Shown: positions 1 through 7,806 of the stretch, piece by piece
How positions within the stretch are numbered: the stretch's first letter is position 1
Layout: each line of letters begins with the position of its first letter
Assembly (NCBI GenBank): GCA_001798595.1
Contig: MGSS01000075.1
Location: 1 to 58,299, forward strand
Length of the DNA: 58,299 nucleotides
From: Deltaproteobacteria bacterium RIFCSPLOWO2_12_FULL_60_19
GTDB taxonomy: Bacteria > Desulfobacterota > Binatia > UBA9968
Reading direction: 5' to 3'
Notes under the pieces: model-generated
The model's input: the letters and a program-made list of their open reading frames with translations, nothing else
Databases searched by the model: none
What the model was told of the DNA's origin: nothing
Position numbers and translations under genes: made by a program

Positions 1-2
1 AA

Positions 3-500
3 TCTCTGGCCTGCATCAACGCCCAGACGCAACTATTTTACGACTGGATCTTTTCCCGACAGTTTCAGTACACGATCCGTCCGAACTACAAATCGGCGGC
101 GGCGGCGATCGCCCGGGACGAAGTCCCGGACTTAGAGGGGGACGCCGACTACCCGCTGGTTCCGACTCACCAACTTCAGATCGACTTTGACACCGGACCG
201 TTCAGCGGCACGACGGTCGTGTTGCTGATGGTGTACGACGCCAAGCGCTGGTCGGAGGTTTTGCCTTGCCCGCGGCCGGAAACCGTCGCCAAGATGAAGG
301 CGGCGCAAGAGGAAGCTGCCAAAGAAGAGCAAAGACTGCAATCGCTGGCGGCGAACGTGGCCGAGCCGTTGCGCGCGGAGTTGATCGAGCTTATGAAAAA
401 AGGCCGGCGGGTCGATGCCGTGAGGCGATACGCCGTCGTCTCCGGAGAAGATCTGGCGACGGCGAGGCGTGTGGTCGAGCTGCTCATGCCGAGGCAATAA
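3..500 (+). CDS. hypothetical protein, 5'-truncated, L7/L12-C-terminus-like tail
   Basis: The reading frame is open from the window edge to the TAA at 498-500, giving the last 165 residues of a longer protein. I do not recognise the family of the N-terminal part. The tail (LIELMKKGRRVDAVRRY, then a short helix ending VVELL) resembles the C-terminal fold of ribosomal protein bL7/L12 and its stand-alone paralogues, where a K/R-rich helix is followed by an EAKxxVE helix. A charged, probably coiled segment (KAAQEEAAKEEQRLQSL) precedes it. A shorter in-frame ATG at 219 exists, but the upstream codons read as normal protein, so I treat the gene as partial. No function can be assigned. Confidence 0.65.
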   Translation, partial: SLACINAQTQLFYDWIFSRQFQYTIRPNYKSAAAAIARDEVPDLEGDADYPLVPTHQLQIDFDTGPFSGTTVVLLMVYDAKRWSEVLPCPRPETVAKMKAAQEEAAKEEQRLQSLAANVAEPLRAELIELMKKGRRVDAVRRYAVVSGEDLATARRVVELLMPRQ

Positions 501-589
501 TGAGAGGCGCTAATTTTATTGTCTCGGTATCTGCGGTTGCCAGTCTTTGAAATTCCACGTCGCCTGTCTCACATTGGCCGTCAGGGCGG

Positions 590-1037
590 ACTAGTGTAGT
601 GTCTCACGCTGTTGGTACCTGATCCTAAGTTCGGCAGGCGAAACGGAGTCTTTTACCACGAAGGACACGAAGAGCACGAAGGAAGAGACAATCATGTTGA
701 AGTCCGGTCACTTTGCTAATCCAGTTCTCCGTTCTTTGTGTCCTTCGTAATACTATCCCTAAAAGTTTTCGTGGCCTGCGCAAATTTTTCGACCGCCCGG
801 AACTCCGGGACGCGGAGATTTACTCGCGCCAAGACGCCAAGAACGCAAAGTTAAAAGATGTTTTTCTTGGCGGCCTTTGCGCCTTTGCGCGAAAACCTCT
901 TCCTTCGTGTCCTTCGTGCCTTCGTGGTGAATCCTACTTTCCTCATTTTGGCTGCGGCTTTGCCGCGCTGTGCGCTTCGTGGTGAATACAGAATCCCTGA
1001 AAGATAAGTGCCTTAATTTAAGAGGCACTACACTAGT
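590..1037. mobile_element. MITE-like element with ~16-bp terminal inverted repeats
   Basis: ACTAGTGTAGTG at 590-601 is repeated in inverted orientation at 1026-1037. The match extends to 15 of 16 bp (ACTAGTGTAGTGYCTC). A TA lies at each outer edge, as for Tc1/mariner or IS630-type insertion. The 448-bp interior has no credible gene and holds short-period repeats. The right end covers the stop codon of the glycosidase gene at 1033. Inference: a non-autonomous transposable element. No second copy was seen in the window. Confidence 0.55.
655..932. repeat. short-period repeat arrays (CACGAAGGA and CGCCAAGAA words) with inverted partners
   Basis: 9-nt words occur in tandem: CACGAAGGA-type at 655-686 and CGCCAAGA-type at 825-850. 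Their reverse complements follow: CCTTTGCG words at about 873-894 and CCTTCGTG words at about 900-932. The region could fold into hairpins. Small open frames across it are repeat-derived and not credible genes. The same words recur at 21285-21510. Confidence 0.7.
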
Positions 1038-1887
1038 TGGTTTTGGGAAAGAAGCCGATAACGACGGGCACTTCCGTGGCGCCGGCGACGTATTCTTCGA
1101 ACTGGCCCGCCCGCAGGTAGAGCTGGGCTGAGCCGCCGCCGTCGAGGTTGAGCAGGTCGCGCGTCTGCAAGCGCCACTGCGCGGCGCCGAACAGCTCCTG
1201 CAGCTCCACCCAACTTAACCCGCCGAAGAGACTGTCGGTCACCGCGATGATAAGCCGCTGCTCCCTGTCGATGCCGACCAAAGCGCGCCGGCGCTGCCGT
1301 CCCGCGCCGAGCGACACGGTTAAAGAGTCGCCTTTCATCAACAGCAACGGTCCGGCCTGCAGCGCCTCGTCGGCCTGTTCGGGAGTGAATCGGTCGCGGT
1401 GGACGATGAAGGGGAGATGGTCTTTAACGGCGAGGATGCCGGTATAGAGAGCGGCGGGAGAGATCTGCGGCGTTACCTCGGACGAGGCGGCCTTGAGAAA
1501 GCCAAGCGGCTTGCTGTTTTCGTCGAAGTAGTTGGCGTTGATCGCGGCGATCGCGCCGCTCTTCTCCGCGAGGGTTTTGACGTTGACGCTCTTGACGTTG
1601 TATTGCGCGCTCCGCAAAATGCGTGGCGCAATCAGGCGCGTGTCGAAACGCGCGAGCTTGAGATCGATCAATTGATGGGGATCTTCACGCTGAAGCGCCA
1701 TCTTGCGAAACTCGGCGCCCTTCTGGACGGCCTTCCAGCTTCCCAAATCGGTAACCGCGAGGCCGGGGCTCGATTTGAGCCTGGTTCCGTTGGGCCGTCC
1801 CTGGCTCCAGCCGGTGGAGGGCAGAGCGATGAGGAAAAAGAGCAGGGCGAACAAGCTTGATTGGCGGAGTGTCATTGGTCTATACAT
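1033..1887 (-). CDS. exported phosphodiester glycosidase family protein (NAGPA/DUF2233 domain)
   Basis: The 284-residue protein begins with MYRPMTLRQ and a hydrophobic stretch ending near PSTGWSQG, a typical signal peptide. An ATG at 1875 is an equally possible start; upstream codons to 1971 are less likely. The domain covers about residues 75-284 and contains INANYFD, QAGPLLLMKG and NLDGGGSAQLYL, hallmarks of the phosphodiester-alpha-N-acetylglucosaminidase (uncovering enzyme) fold found in bacterial exopolysaccharide and peptidoglycan-associated proteins. The substrate is unknown. The TAG stop lies in the terminal repeat of the neighbouring MITE-like element, so the last residue or so may derive from the insertion. 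It stands alone on this strand. Confidence 0.85.
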   Translation of the reverse strand: MYRPMTLRQSSLFALLFFLIALPSTGWSQGRPNGTRLKSSPGLAVTDLGSWKAVQKGAEFRKMALQREDPHQLIDLKLARFDTRLIAPRILRSAQYNVKSVNVKTLAEKSGAIAAINANYFDENSKPLGFLKAASSEVTPQISPAALYTGILAVKDHLPFIVHRDRFTPEQADEALQAGPLLLMKGDSLTVSLGAGRQRRRALVGIDREQRLIIAVTDSLFGGLSWVELQELFGAAQWRLQTRDLLNLDGGGSAQLYLRAGQFEEYVAGATEVPVVIGFFPKTN

Positions 1888-1992
1888 GATAGCAAAAGGA
1901 CGCGGGGAGAGAAAACGGTGGCGGTAAAAAAAGGCGGGGTAAATTGTTTCGTTGAACTCGGCGGGGCGCAAGCGTAAACAGGAGGAGGTTCT

Positions 1993-2388
1993 ATGCTGGA
2001 GAAGATCTTCGGCTGCGGGCGCGGCTACTCGCTTTTCATATTGCGCGTATTCGTCGGCGTTGTTTTTGCCGCCTATGGCTGGCTCAAGCTTACTAATCTT
2101 CAGGGCTTCGCCGGCTTTCTTGAGCAGGCGGCGGGTGTGCCTTTCGCCGGCGTCATGGCGCCCGCGGTCGCCGCGATTGAGTTCTTCGGCGGTTTGGCGC
2201 TTGTCCTTGGCGCCAGCACGCGACTTGCGGCGCTCCTCCTCACGGGAGTCATGGTCGTGGCGATGATCACCGTGACGCTCGGGAAAGGCTTTGCCGGCGG
2301 CTACGATCTGAACCTTGCGCTGCTCGGCGGCCTGCTGGCGCTGCTGTTGGCCGGCCCGGGAAAGCCTGCTGTCGGAGGGGATTTGTAG
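1993..2388 (+). CDS. DoxX family membrane protein
   Basis: A 131-residue protein with about four membrane segments. It shows the DoxX pattern: LRVFVGVVFAAYGWLKL near the N-terminus, then a long hydrophobic run with EFFGGLALVLGASTRLAAL, then a Gly/Asp-bearing loop (GGYDLN) before the last helix. DoxX proteins are small quinone-associated or redox-linked membrane proteins; a specific role cannot be given. The start is fixed by a strong ribosome site, AGGAGGAGG, ending about 6 bases upstream. It is followed by a lipoprotein gene and a transporter gene on the same strand, which may be co-transcribed. Confidence 0.85.
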   Translation: MLEKIFGCGRGYSLFILRVFVGVVFAAYGWLKLTNLQGFAGFLEQAAGVPFAGVMAPAVAAIEFFGGLALVLGASTRLAALLLTGVMVVAMITVTLGKGFAGGYDLNLALLGGLLALLLAGPGKPAVGGDL

Positions 2389-2456
2389 AGCTTGGATTTA
2401 AGAGATATCGTCGAAAAGTCGTCGTCGGCAATTTTATTTCAACAGGGAGGTGTCCG

Positions 2457-2678
2457 ATGAGAAATTGGACCAGCATGTTTGCGTGTGCGGCGGTCATCCT
2501 GCTGTTGGGGGCAGGCTGCGGGAAGGGCGATAAAAGCTCCGCCGAGAGGGACGCCGAAATTAAGAAGACCCTTCAGGAAGGGGTGCAGCGCGAGCAGAAG
2601 ATGTACGAAGGGATGCAGAAGGGGATGGAGCACATGGAGAAGAGCATGGAGGAGCAAAAAGAAAAGGCAAAGAAATAA
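2457..2678 (+). CDS. small lipoprotein, hypothetical
   Basis: A 73-residue protein starting after a good ribosome site (AGGGAGGTG). Residues 1-20 form a lipoprotein signal with lipobox LLGAGC, so the mature protein should begin at Cys20 and be membrane-anchored. The remainder is a single very charged amphipathic helix rich in E, K, M and Q (KMYEGMQKGMEHMEKSMEEQ), probably coiled coil. I do not recognise a named family. It is small but well supported by signal, ribosome site and length. A pore or stress role would be guesswork. Confidence 0.75.
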   Translation: MRNWTSMFACAAVILLLGAGCGKGDKSSAERDAEIKKTLQEGVQREQKMYEGMQKGMEHMEKSMEEQKEKAKK

Positions 2679-2694
2679 TCTTCGCCTCCGAGCC

Positions 2695-3585
2695 ATGCCC
2701 ATCAACCTACAGATGGGAGTCTTCTACGCCCTCCTTGCAGGGATACTGTGGGGAATCGGCCCGTTGCTGCTCAAGAAGGGGATGACGCTCTCCAATGTCA
2801 GCGCGGCGACGCTCATCGAGCAGTGCGTCTCGGTCCTCGTGCTTGGAATCCTTGCCGGCTTGCGGGGGGAACTGGTTCAGCTCGACTTCGCGAGCAAAGC
2901 CTTCCGGTTCTTTGCCTTGGCCGGGATCATCGGCGCCAGCTTCGGGAAGATCTTCTATTACAAGGGCATCGACACGGTCGGCGCCTCGAAGGCGACTTCG
3001 GTCAAGAACAGCTCGCCGCTCCTGACGACAATTTTGGCCGTTGTCTTTCTGGGAGAGGATCTCACGCTTCCGATCGCCCTCGGTGTCGTTTTGATCGTTT
3101 TCGGCATCGGGGTGCTTACACGAATGGAGATCAAAGGCGAAGGCCGGCCGAATCGCCTGATATATTTTTTCTATCCGCTCCTTGCGGCGATCTGTTTCGG
3201 TATCAATCCGGTCTTCAAAAAGATGGGAATCAACGCGGCGAATCTTCCCACCCTTGGCTCCTTCACCAGCCAAGCCACGGCCCTGGCCGTCATGCTCACA
3301 GCGGGGCGCTTGCTTAAGATCAAGCCGAAGTGGGAGCCGATCCCGATGAAGAGCCTCGTCTTGTTTTCCGTCTCCGGGATCACGGAAGCTCTGGGATCGC
3401 TGTTTACTTTCTACGCCTTAAGCTACGCGCCGGCGGTGCTGGTCTCGCCGGTCTGGCGCATCTCCCCGCTGGTAACTTTCGTCCTCGCGCGGTTTATGCT
3501 GAAAGGGGTCGAGGTGGTGACGCTGACGGACGGCATGGCCGCCTCCCTGATCGTTGGGGGAATTTTTGTTCTCAGTCTGGGCTAA
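2695..3585 (+). CDS. EamA/DMT family transporter
   Basis: A 296-residue integral membrane protein with about ten hydrophobic helices in two repeats, the layout of EamA (drug/metabolite transporter) proteins. Typical stretches are ALLAGILWGIGPLLLKKG at the start of repeat 1, SSPLLTTILAVVFLGED at its end and SPVWRISPLVTFVLARFMLKG in repeat 2. The start at 2695 (MPINLQMGV) was chosen because the first helix begins just after it. An ATG at 2713 is also possible, and neither has a clear ribosome site. The frame continues upstream to 2479, but that part overlaps the lipoprotein gene. The substrate is unknown. Confidence 0.85.
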   Translation: MPINLQMGVFYALLAGILWGIGPLLLKKGMTLSNVSAATLIEQCVSVLVLGILAGLRGELVQLDFASKAFRFFALAGIIGASFGKIFYYKGIDTVGASKATSVKNSSPLLTTILAVVFLGEDLTLPIALGVVLIVFGIGVLTRMEIKGEGRPNRLIYFFYPLLAAICFGINPVFKKMGINAANLPTLGSFTSQATALAVMLTAGRLLKIKPKWEPIPMKSLVLFSVSGITEALGSLFTFYALSYAPAVLVSPVWRISPLVTFVLARFMLKGVEVVTLTDGMAASLIVGGIFVLSLG

Positions 3586-3595
3586 ACTTTCTTGG

Positions 3596-3940
3596 CTAAC
3601 GCGGATCGCGCGGCGTCATTTCAAAAACCACGCGCTCCAATAGCGGCGGGGAGTCGCGCAAGGTGAGAACGCGCACGCGAAGCTGGTCGTCCACGATCTG
3701 CCGCGACTGGCAGGCCAAACGCTCGCCTCCCGCTCTCACTTCTACGGCGGGATTGTTCAGCATGTTTTGGCACCAGTGTTTGCCCTGAACATTGCTCGAA
3801 GCGGCGTAGAATTTTCCGTCGAGATAAACCATCCTCAACTCCACCGTCCGCGGCAAGCCGGTGCGCCTGCCGACGGTGGTAAGCTCGCCCACGAAGACGT
3901 AACCGTTGCGCAAATTCATGGACTGAATATAGGCTCTCAA
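3596..3940 (-). CDS. nitroreductase/F420-type split-barrel protein, 5' end disrupted
   Basis: The 114 residues contain GELTTVGRRTGLPRTVELR, a short segment, then AASSNVQGKHWCQNMLNNPAVEV, the signature of the deazaflavin-dependent nitroreductase (DDN/DUF385) family. These proteins have a split-barrel fold and bind F420 or another flavin-like cofactor. There is no ATG in a suitable place. A TTG at 3940 can start the frame, but family-like codons (WFTELANKF) continue upstream until a TGA supplied by the end of a MITE-like element at 3979. The native start has therefore probably been displaced or lost, and the gene may be weakly expressed or a recent pseudogene. The C-terminus looks intact. Confidence 0.7.
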   Translation of the reverse strand: MRAYIQSMNLRNGYVFVGELTTVGRRTGLPRTVELRMVYLDGKFYAASSNVQGKHWCQNMLNNPAVEVRAGGERLACQSRQIVDDQLRVRVLTLRDSPPLLERVVFEMTPRDPR

Positions 3941-3978
3941 AAACTTGTTGGCAAGTTCGGTAAACCAATCCCAGGCCG

Positions 3979-4091
3979 GTCAAAAAGGTCCCAGATACAA
4001 GGCGTGCGAAGGCCTGCGAGCGGAGGCGTACTCCTCCGGTACGTTGACGCGAAGCGGGCCGAGCACAACGCAGCAAATGGGCCTTTTTCAA
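3979..4091. mobile_element. 113-bp MITE/REP-like palindromic element
   Basis: The ends are inverted copies: GTCAAAAAGGTCCC on the left and GGGCCTTTTTCAAC on the right (two mismatches). The middle is palindromic around GGAGGCGTACTCC. It lies in the gap between a minus-strand nitroreductase gene and a plus-strand diiron-oxidase-like gene. A related end, TTTTTCAGCAGCCTGC, occurs at 11032-11047. Its left end provides the stop codon that interrupts the nitroreductase frame. Confidence 0.6.
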
Positions 4092-4162
4092 CGGCCTGTT
4101 GCAGCCTTGACTACGTTTGGTGCGCAAGATAGCGTTGGCACAACCAAGCCGGGAGAAAAAAT

Positions 4163-4948
4163 ATGGAAGCGACGACACCGCAGCTCGGAGTTAAAATGAG
4201 CGTCCAAGAGGCCAAGGCGTACGTGGATGGGATCAACGCCAAGGTGGTGCGACGATGGCAGGAGCGCGTCAACCAGGGTCCGTTCATGCGAGGTCTCAGC
4301 GACGGCAGCTTGCCGCTGCCGGTAATTCGCCTTTTTTTCAAAAACTGGGGCGCCTTCACGATCGAGATCAACACGCTGATCGCCGCCTCGTACCACAAAC
4401 ATCTCGGTTTTTTTAAGCGGCACGCCGATCTGTTGGGGCCGTTCGGCGCCAAGGTGGCCGATGAATTTATCCATCCGAAGCCGCCGGGCCACGTCCTCGT
4501 CATGTTGCAAACCGCCAAGGCTCTCGGACTCTCTGAAGAAGAAGTCCTGCGCCACCCGATGTTGCCGGAGGCGCGCGCGATCCTCGATTTCAAACGCGCT
4601 CTCCTGTGGGAAGGGACGGTGGCGGAGTGGTGGTTTTCGATGCTGACGGAAGAGCCGATCGGCCACTGGGCGGCGGCCTGGTACAAAGCTCTGACCCGCC
4701 ACTACGGCTTTACGCGCGAGCAGGCGATCTATTTTTCCACGCACGAGGAGGCCGATCTCAAAGAGCACGACGACGGCGTGATGGGCCACGGCAGCTTCAA
4801 CCGGGCGGTGATCGAGCGGGTTCTTCAAGACGGCTATGCCGACGTGCGCGAAGGGTACAACCTGGAATACTGCGCGCTGACCGCGGTCGATCTCTACGGC
4901 GTAATGCACCGGGGCGCTTACGAGATCGGAATGGCCGAGAAAAAGTAA
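4163..4948 (+). CDS. TenA/PqqC-like iron-containing redox enzyme (heme-oxygenase-like diiron fold)
   Basis: A 261-residue, all-helical protein of the TENA/PqqC superfamily, usually annotated as iron-containing redox enzyme. Candidate metal ligands lie in conserved blocks: EINTLIAASYHKH, DEFIHPKPPGH, EGTVAEWWFSMLTEEPIGHW and FSTHEEADLKEHDDG. The E...H...E...H plus DxxEH pattern is that of heme-oxygenase-like diiron oxidases. The start at ATG 4163 has GGGAG upstream; a second ATG (residue 12) is possible. A close-family paralogue with the same blocks is at 30881-31678. The next gene, a dienelactone hydrolase, begins 18 bases downstream, so the two probably form an operon. The substrate is unknown. 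Confidence 0.85.
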   Translation: MEATTPQLGVKMSVQEAKAYVDGINAKVVRRWQERVNQGPFMRGLSDGSLPLPVIRLFFKNWGAFTIEINTLIAASYHKHLGFFKRHADLLGPFGAKVADEFIHPKPPGHVLVMLQTAKALGLSEEEVLRHPMLPEARAILDFKRALLWEGTVAEWWFSMLTEEPIGHWAAAWYKALTRHYGFTREQAIYFSTHEEADLKEHDDGVMGHGSFNRAVIERVLQDGYADVREGYNLEYCALTAVDLYGVMHRGAYEIGMAEKK

Positions 4949-4966
4949 CAAGAGTTGGAGTAAGCT

Positions 4967-5791
4967 ATGGCGAAAACAAAAACATCACAGGTATCCTCTT
5001 CGATGGTTCGTCTCTCAAGCGGGCTGGCCGGATTTCGCGCTCTGCCGAAGAGCAAAAGGAAACGTCCCGGCGTGATTCTGCTGCATGAGAGATACGGCGT
5101 CCTCAAGCACACCAAGGATCTGGCGATCAAGCTGGCGCAGGCGGGCTATATCGGTTTCGCGCCGAATCTATTCTGGCGCTTCACCGGCGACAAAAAGGCC
5201 CTGGAGCGCGGAGAGGTGCGCTCGGAGCTGCGCGACAGCGAGGTAATCGAGGATATCGACCAGTCGATCGACTACTTGAGAAAGCTGGACTCGGTCGAGC
5301 CGACGCAGATCGGAATCATCGGCGTCTGCCAGACCGGCCGCCACGCGTTGCTGCCGGCGGCGCATCGCAAAGACCTCTCGTCTTGCGTCGTTTTCTACGG
5401 CGCCGCGGGCGGCAAGGAGTGGAGCACGGACGAATACCGGCCGGAGACGATCGAAGCGCTGCTGCAAAAACTCTGCTGCCCGCTGCTCGGTGTCTTCGGC
5501 GAGGCGGACCACATCATCTCGGTCGACGACGTTATCAGGTTCCGCGGCGCTCTGGAGCAGAGCAAAAAAAGCTATCACATTCGCATCTATCGCGACGCGC
5601 CGCACGGCTGGCTCAACGACACGATGCCCGGTAGATACCGCGAGGCGGCGGCCAAGGATGCGTGGAAGCTACTGCTCTCGTTTCTGAAGAAGAGCTTCGG
5701 CGGCGGCTGGGACAGAGGCAGGGTCCAGTGGAGATTCGAGAGCGACTTCTCCACGAGCTACGACTACAAGAAGAACGTAAGACTGGAATAG
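4967..5791 (+). CDS. dienelactone hydrolase family protein
   Basis: A 274-residue alpha/beta hydrolase. It shows the classic dienelactone hydrolase triad: nucleophile Cys121 in IGVCQTGRHA, Asp181 in VFGEADHI and His213 in APHGWLND. VILLHERYGV near residue 37 is the usual oxyanion strand. Family members hydrolyse dienelactones or related esters in aromatic degradation. This one is slightly longer than the usual 230-240 residues because of a basic N-terminus and a C-terminal tail after residue 245. It starts 18 bases after the diiron-oxidase-like gene, suggesting they act on the same pathway. Confidence 0.88.
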   Translation: MAKTKTSQVSSSMVRLSSGLAGFRALPKSKRKRPGVILLHERYGVLKHTKDLAIKLAQAGYIGFAPNLFWRFTGDKKALERGEVRSELRDSEVIEDIDQSIDYLRKLDSVEPTQIGIIGVCQTGRHALLPAAHRKDLSSCVVFYGAAGGKEWSTDEYRPETIEALLQKLCCPLLGVFGEADHIISVDDVIRFRGALEQSKKSYHIRIYRDAPHGWLNDTMPGRYREAAAKDAWKLLLSFLKKSFGGGWDRGRVQWRFESDFSTSYDYKKNVRLE

Positions 5792-6099
5792 AGGGTGTCC
5801 GGCGGATACCGCGGACGATGAGCCGAGACCTTTTCACTTGCGTCATTCCCGCGAACGCGATCCCTCAGGGCGCAAGGCTTCGGGCCGCGGCCGATAGGGT
5901 GTTGCCATGAGTCGAAGCATTCTCATCGGACGTCCGCGGCCCTCTCCCTCGCGCCCCTCGGTCTCGCCGGGAAAGCCGGCGCCCGTTCGAGGAGCCCGCG
6001 CATCCGATACTGCCGGTGGGAATAAGCAGCGACCCATTGCGCGGACTCGGAGAGCGGGTGACGGCTTTCCCTGTGAACTATGTTCAGGAGTATGACAAG
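5792..6099. other. 308-bp gap without convincing gene
   Basis: Several short frames cross this gap on both strands, but none has a ribosome site plus recognisable protein. Composition is GC-rich throughout. I see no repeat array, strong promoter or terminator in it. Confidence 0.5.
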
Positions 6100-6816
6100 A
6101 TGCGCGGCCCTAGAGGCCAGATTGGCGCGGTGACTCCGACCTATCTGGACGAGGCGGGGGATTGGTTCAAAGTGGTCCCGGAGGGCGTGAACGTTATCTT
6201 CGCCACGCTCGGCGTCGAAGATCACACGCCGCAGGAATTTCACAAGGCGCAGGAAGTTGTGGAACGGGCCGCGCGCGGGCTGGTCAAGGCGGGCGCGGGC
6301 GCCGTGATTCTCGGCGGCTCGCCTCTGGTGGCTTCCGACAAAGGCGTGGGGACCAGCGGCCTGGCGCGCGATCTGGAAACGGAAACCGGAGTACCAGTAA
6401 CCACGGGGCAAGAGGCTGCGGAGCTGGCGCTGCGGGTTTTGGGGGTTAAGAAACTGCTGCTCGTTACTCCGTACAGGGAGAGTCTCAACGACGGGATGAA
6501 GCGCCGTTTGGAAAAGAGCGGCTTTGAGGTTCTCTGCCTTAAGACCACGCTCTCCCCTGGGCCGAGGGAGATGGCGCAGTTGCCGCCCGAGCTGCCGCTC
6601 AGCCTGGCCAAAGAGGCCTTTCGAGCGCGGCCGGATGCCGACGGGATTTACATTCCCAATCCCAAGTGGCAGACGCTGCAAGCCATCGCGCCGTTGGAGG
6701 CGGATCTAAAAATTCCCGTTGTGACAACGGTGCAGGCTTCGGCCTGGTGGGGACTCAAGATGCTTAAAATCAAAGAGGCGAGGCCGGGCAATGGAAAGCT
6801 CATGGAGCATCTTTAA
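6100..6816 (+). CDS. Asp/Glu racemase-like protein (maleate isomerase/arylmalonate decarboxylase group)
   Basis: A 238-residue protein. It begins MRGPRGQIGAVTPTYLDEA and has ILGGSPLVASDKGV, PVTTGQEAAELALRVLGVKKLLLVTPY and IYIPNPKWQTL, the repeated-domain layout of the Asp/Glu/hydantoin racemase superfamily, nearest to maleate isomerases and arylmalonate decarboxylases. The usual first catalytic Cys is replaced by Gly/Ser-rich sequence (GGSP), and no Cys is seen in the second site (IPNPKWQ), so a standard two-Cys racemase reaction is unlikely. The start was set at ATG 6100 because GGAG lies 9 bases upstream and earlier codons look non-coding. It is 18 bases before a substrate-binding protein gene. 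Confidence 0.7.
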   Translation: MRGPRGQIGAVTPTYLDEAGDWFKVVPEGVNVIFATLGVEDHTPQEFHKAQEVVERAARGLVKAGAGAVILGGSPLVASDKGVGTSGLARDLETETGVPVTTGQEAAELALRVLGVKKLLLVTPYRESLNDGMKRRLEKSGFEVLCLKTTLSPGPREMAQLPPELPLSLAKEAFRARPDADGIYIPNPKWQTLQAIAPLEADLKIPVVTTVQASAWWGLKMLKIKEARPGNGKLMEHL

Positions 6817-6834
6817 ACGGTAAAGGAGCAAGCG

Positions 6835-7791
6835 ATGAGAAAAATAATTTTTGCGGCCGGTTGTTCAATCGTTGTCTTATTTGGCTGGATTCATGCCTTC
6901 GCCGTCGAGCGCGCGATGATCGGCACGCCGAGCCGCGGCCTGTTCGAGTTTCCCGTCGTCGCGGCGATGCGCAAGGGATTCTTTCAGGATGAAGGCTTGA
7001 ACGCCGACAAGGTGCAGATGCAGCCGGCGATCGGTGTGAAGGCGCTGGTTTCCGGCGATATTGACTATCTACTTGCGTGGGGTTCCACGCTACGCGCCGC
7101 GGTGACGGGCGTGCCCATTAAAGTGGTCGCCAGCATGTCCGCCAGACCGCTTCACGTTCTCATGGTCCGGCCGGAGATCAAGTCGGGCAAAGATCTCAAG
7201 GGCAAGACGATCGGCGTCGATTCTTTTGCCGGGACGGTGGATTATCTCTCGCGCGTGGCCGTCCGGCACTTCGGCCTCGATCCGGACAAAGATGTCCAGA
7301 TCATCGTGAGCGGCGAAAGCCCGCTGCGTCTCGCGGCGATCCGCGCGGGGTCGATCCACGCGACTCCCATCGACGTCGCCTTCGCCGTCAAGGCGGAAGA
7401 AGAAGGAATGAAGCGATTGCTCAATCTGGCGGATCTGATCGATCTCCCGCTCTCCGGCATCGGTGTAACCGACAAAAAACTTCAGACCGAGCGCGAGCAG
7501 GTTAAAAAGGTGATCCGCGCCACGCTCAGGGGGACGCGCTTCATGAAGCAGAACCGAGCGGAAACGCTGCAGATGATGACCGATTACCTCCGCATCACCC
7601 CGGCGCAGTCCGCCCAAGCCTACGACGCCTCGATCAACTCTTTCACCGAAGACGGCTTCGTCAGCGACAAGGGCCTTCAGCTCGACGTGCAGTTGACGAG
7701 AGAAAGGCTCAAGCTCGCCAAAGAGATTCCGCTGAGCCAGGTGGTGGACTGGAGCTTGCTGAGGGAGATCAAGGGAGAAAAGAGCAGGTAA
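6835..7791 (+). CDS. ABC transporter substrate-binding protein, SsuA/TauA/NMT1 type
   Basis: A 318-residue exported protein with signal peptide residues 1-24 (ending HAFAVE). It shows the NMT1/SsuA-like pattern: FPVVAAMRKGFFQDEGLNAD, a ligand-pocket strand, then GKDLKGKTIGVDSFAGT and IRAGSIHATPIDVAFAVKAEEEG. Such proteins bind nitrogen- or sulfur-containing organic ligands, but many of these solitary genes have no linked permease, and none is here. The ribosome site AAAGGAG precedes the start. It probably shares a transcript with the racemase-like gene 18 bases upstream. The last 56 bp of homology are duplicated downstream at 9163-9218. Confidence 0.85.
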   Translation: MRKIIFAAGCSIVVLFGWIHAFAVERAMIGTPSRGLFEFPVVAAMRKGFFQDEGLNADKVQMQPAIGVKALVSGDIDYLLAWGSTLRAAVTGVPIKVVASMSARPLHVLMVRPEIKSGKDLKGKTIGVDSFAGTVDYLSRVAVRHFGLDPDKDVQIIVSGESPLRLAAIRAGSIHATPIDVAFAVKAEEEGMKRLLNLADLIDLPLSGIGVTDKKLQTEREQVKKVIRATLRGTRFMKQNRAETLQMMTDYLRITPAQSAQAYDASINSFTEDGFVSDKGLQLDVQLTRERLKLAKEIPLSQVVDWSLLREIKGEKSR

Positions 7792-7806
7792 GATAGAAGA
7801 TCGCTG

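Noticed and set aside
655-932. CRISPR array
   Set aside because: Period is 7-9 nt with no unique spacers and no cas genes in the window.
713-1028. Overlapping frames of 89-90 codons on both strands
   Set aside because: They translate CACGAAGG/CGCCAAGA repeat arrays inside the MITE-like element; no ribosome site or family match.
2479-2694. N-terminal extension of the EamA transporter gene
   Set aside because: It overlaps the lipoprotein gene in another frame and is Arg/Cys/Ser-rich, unlike a transporter N-terminus.
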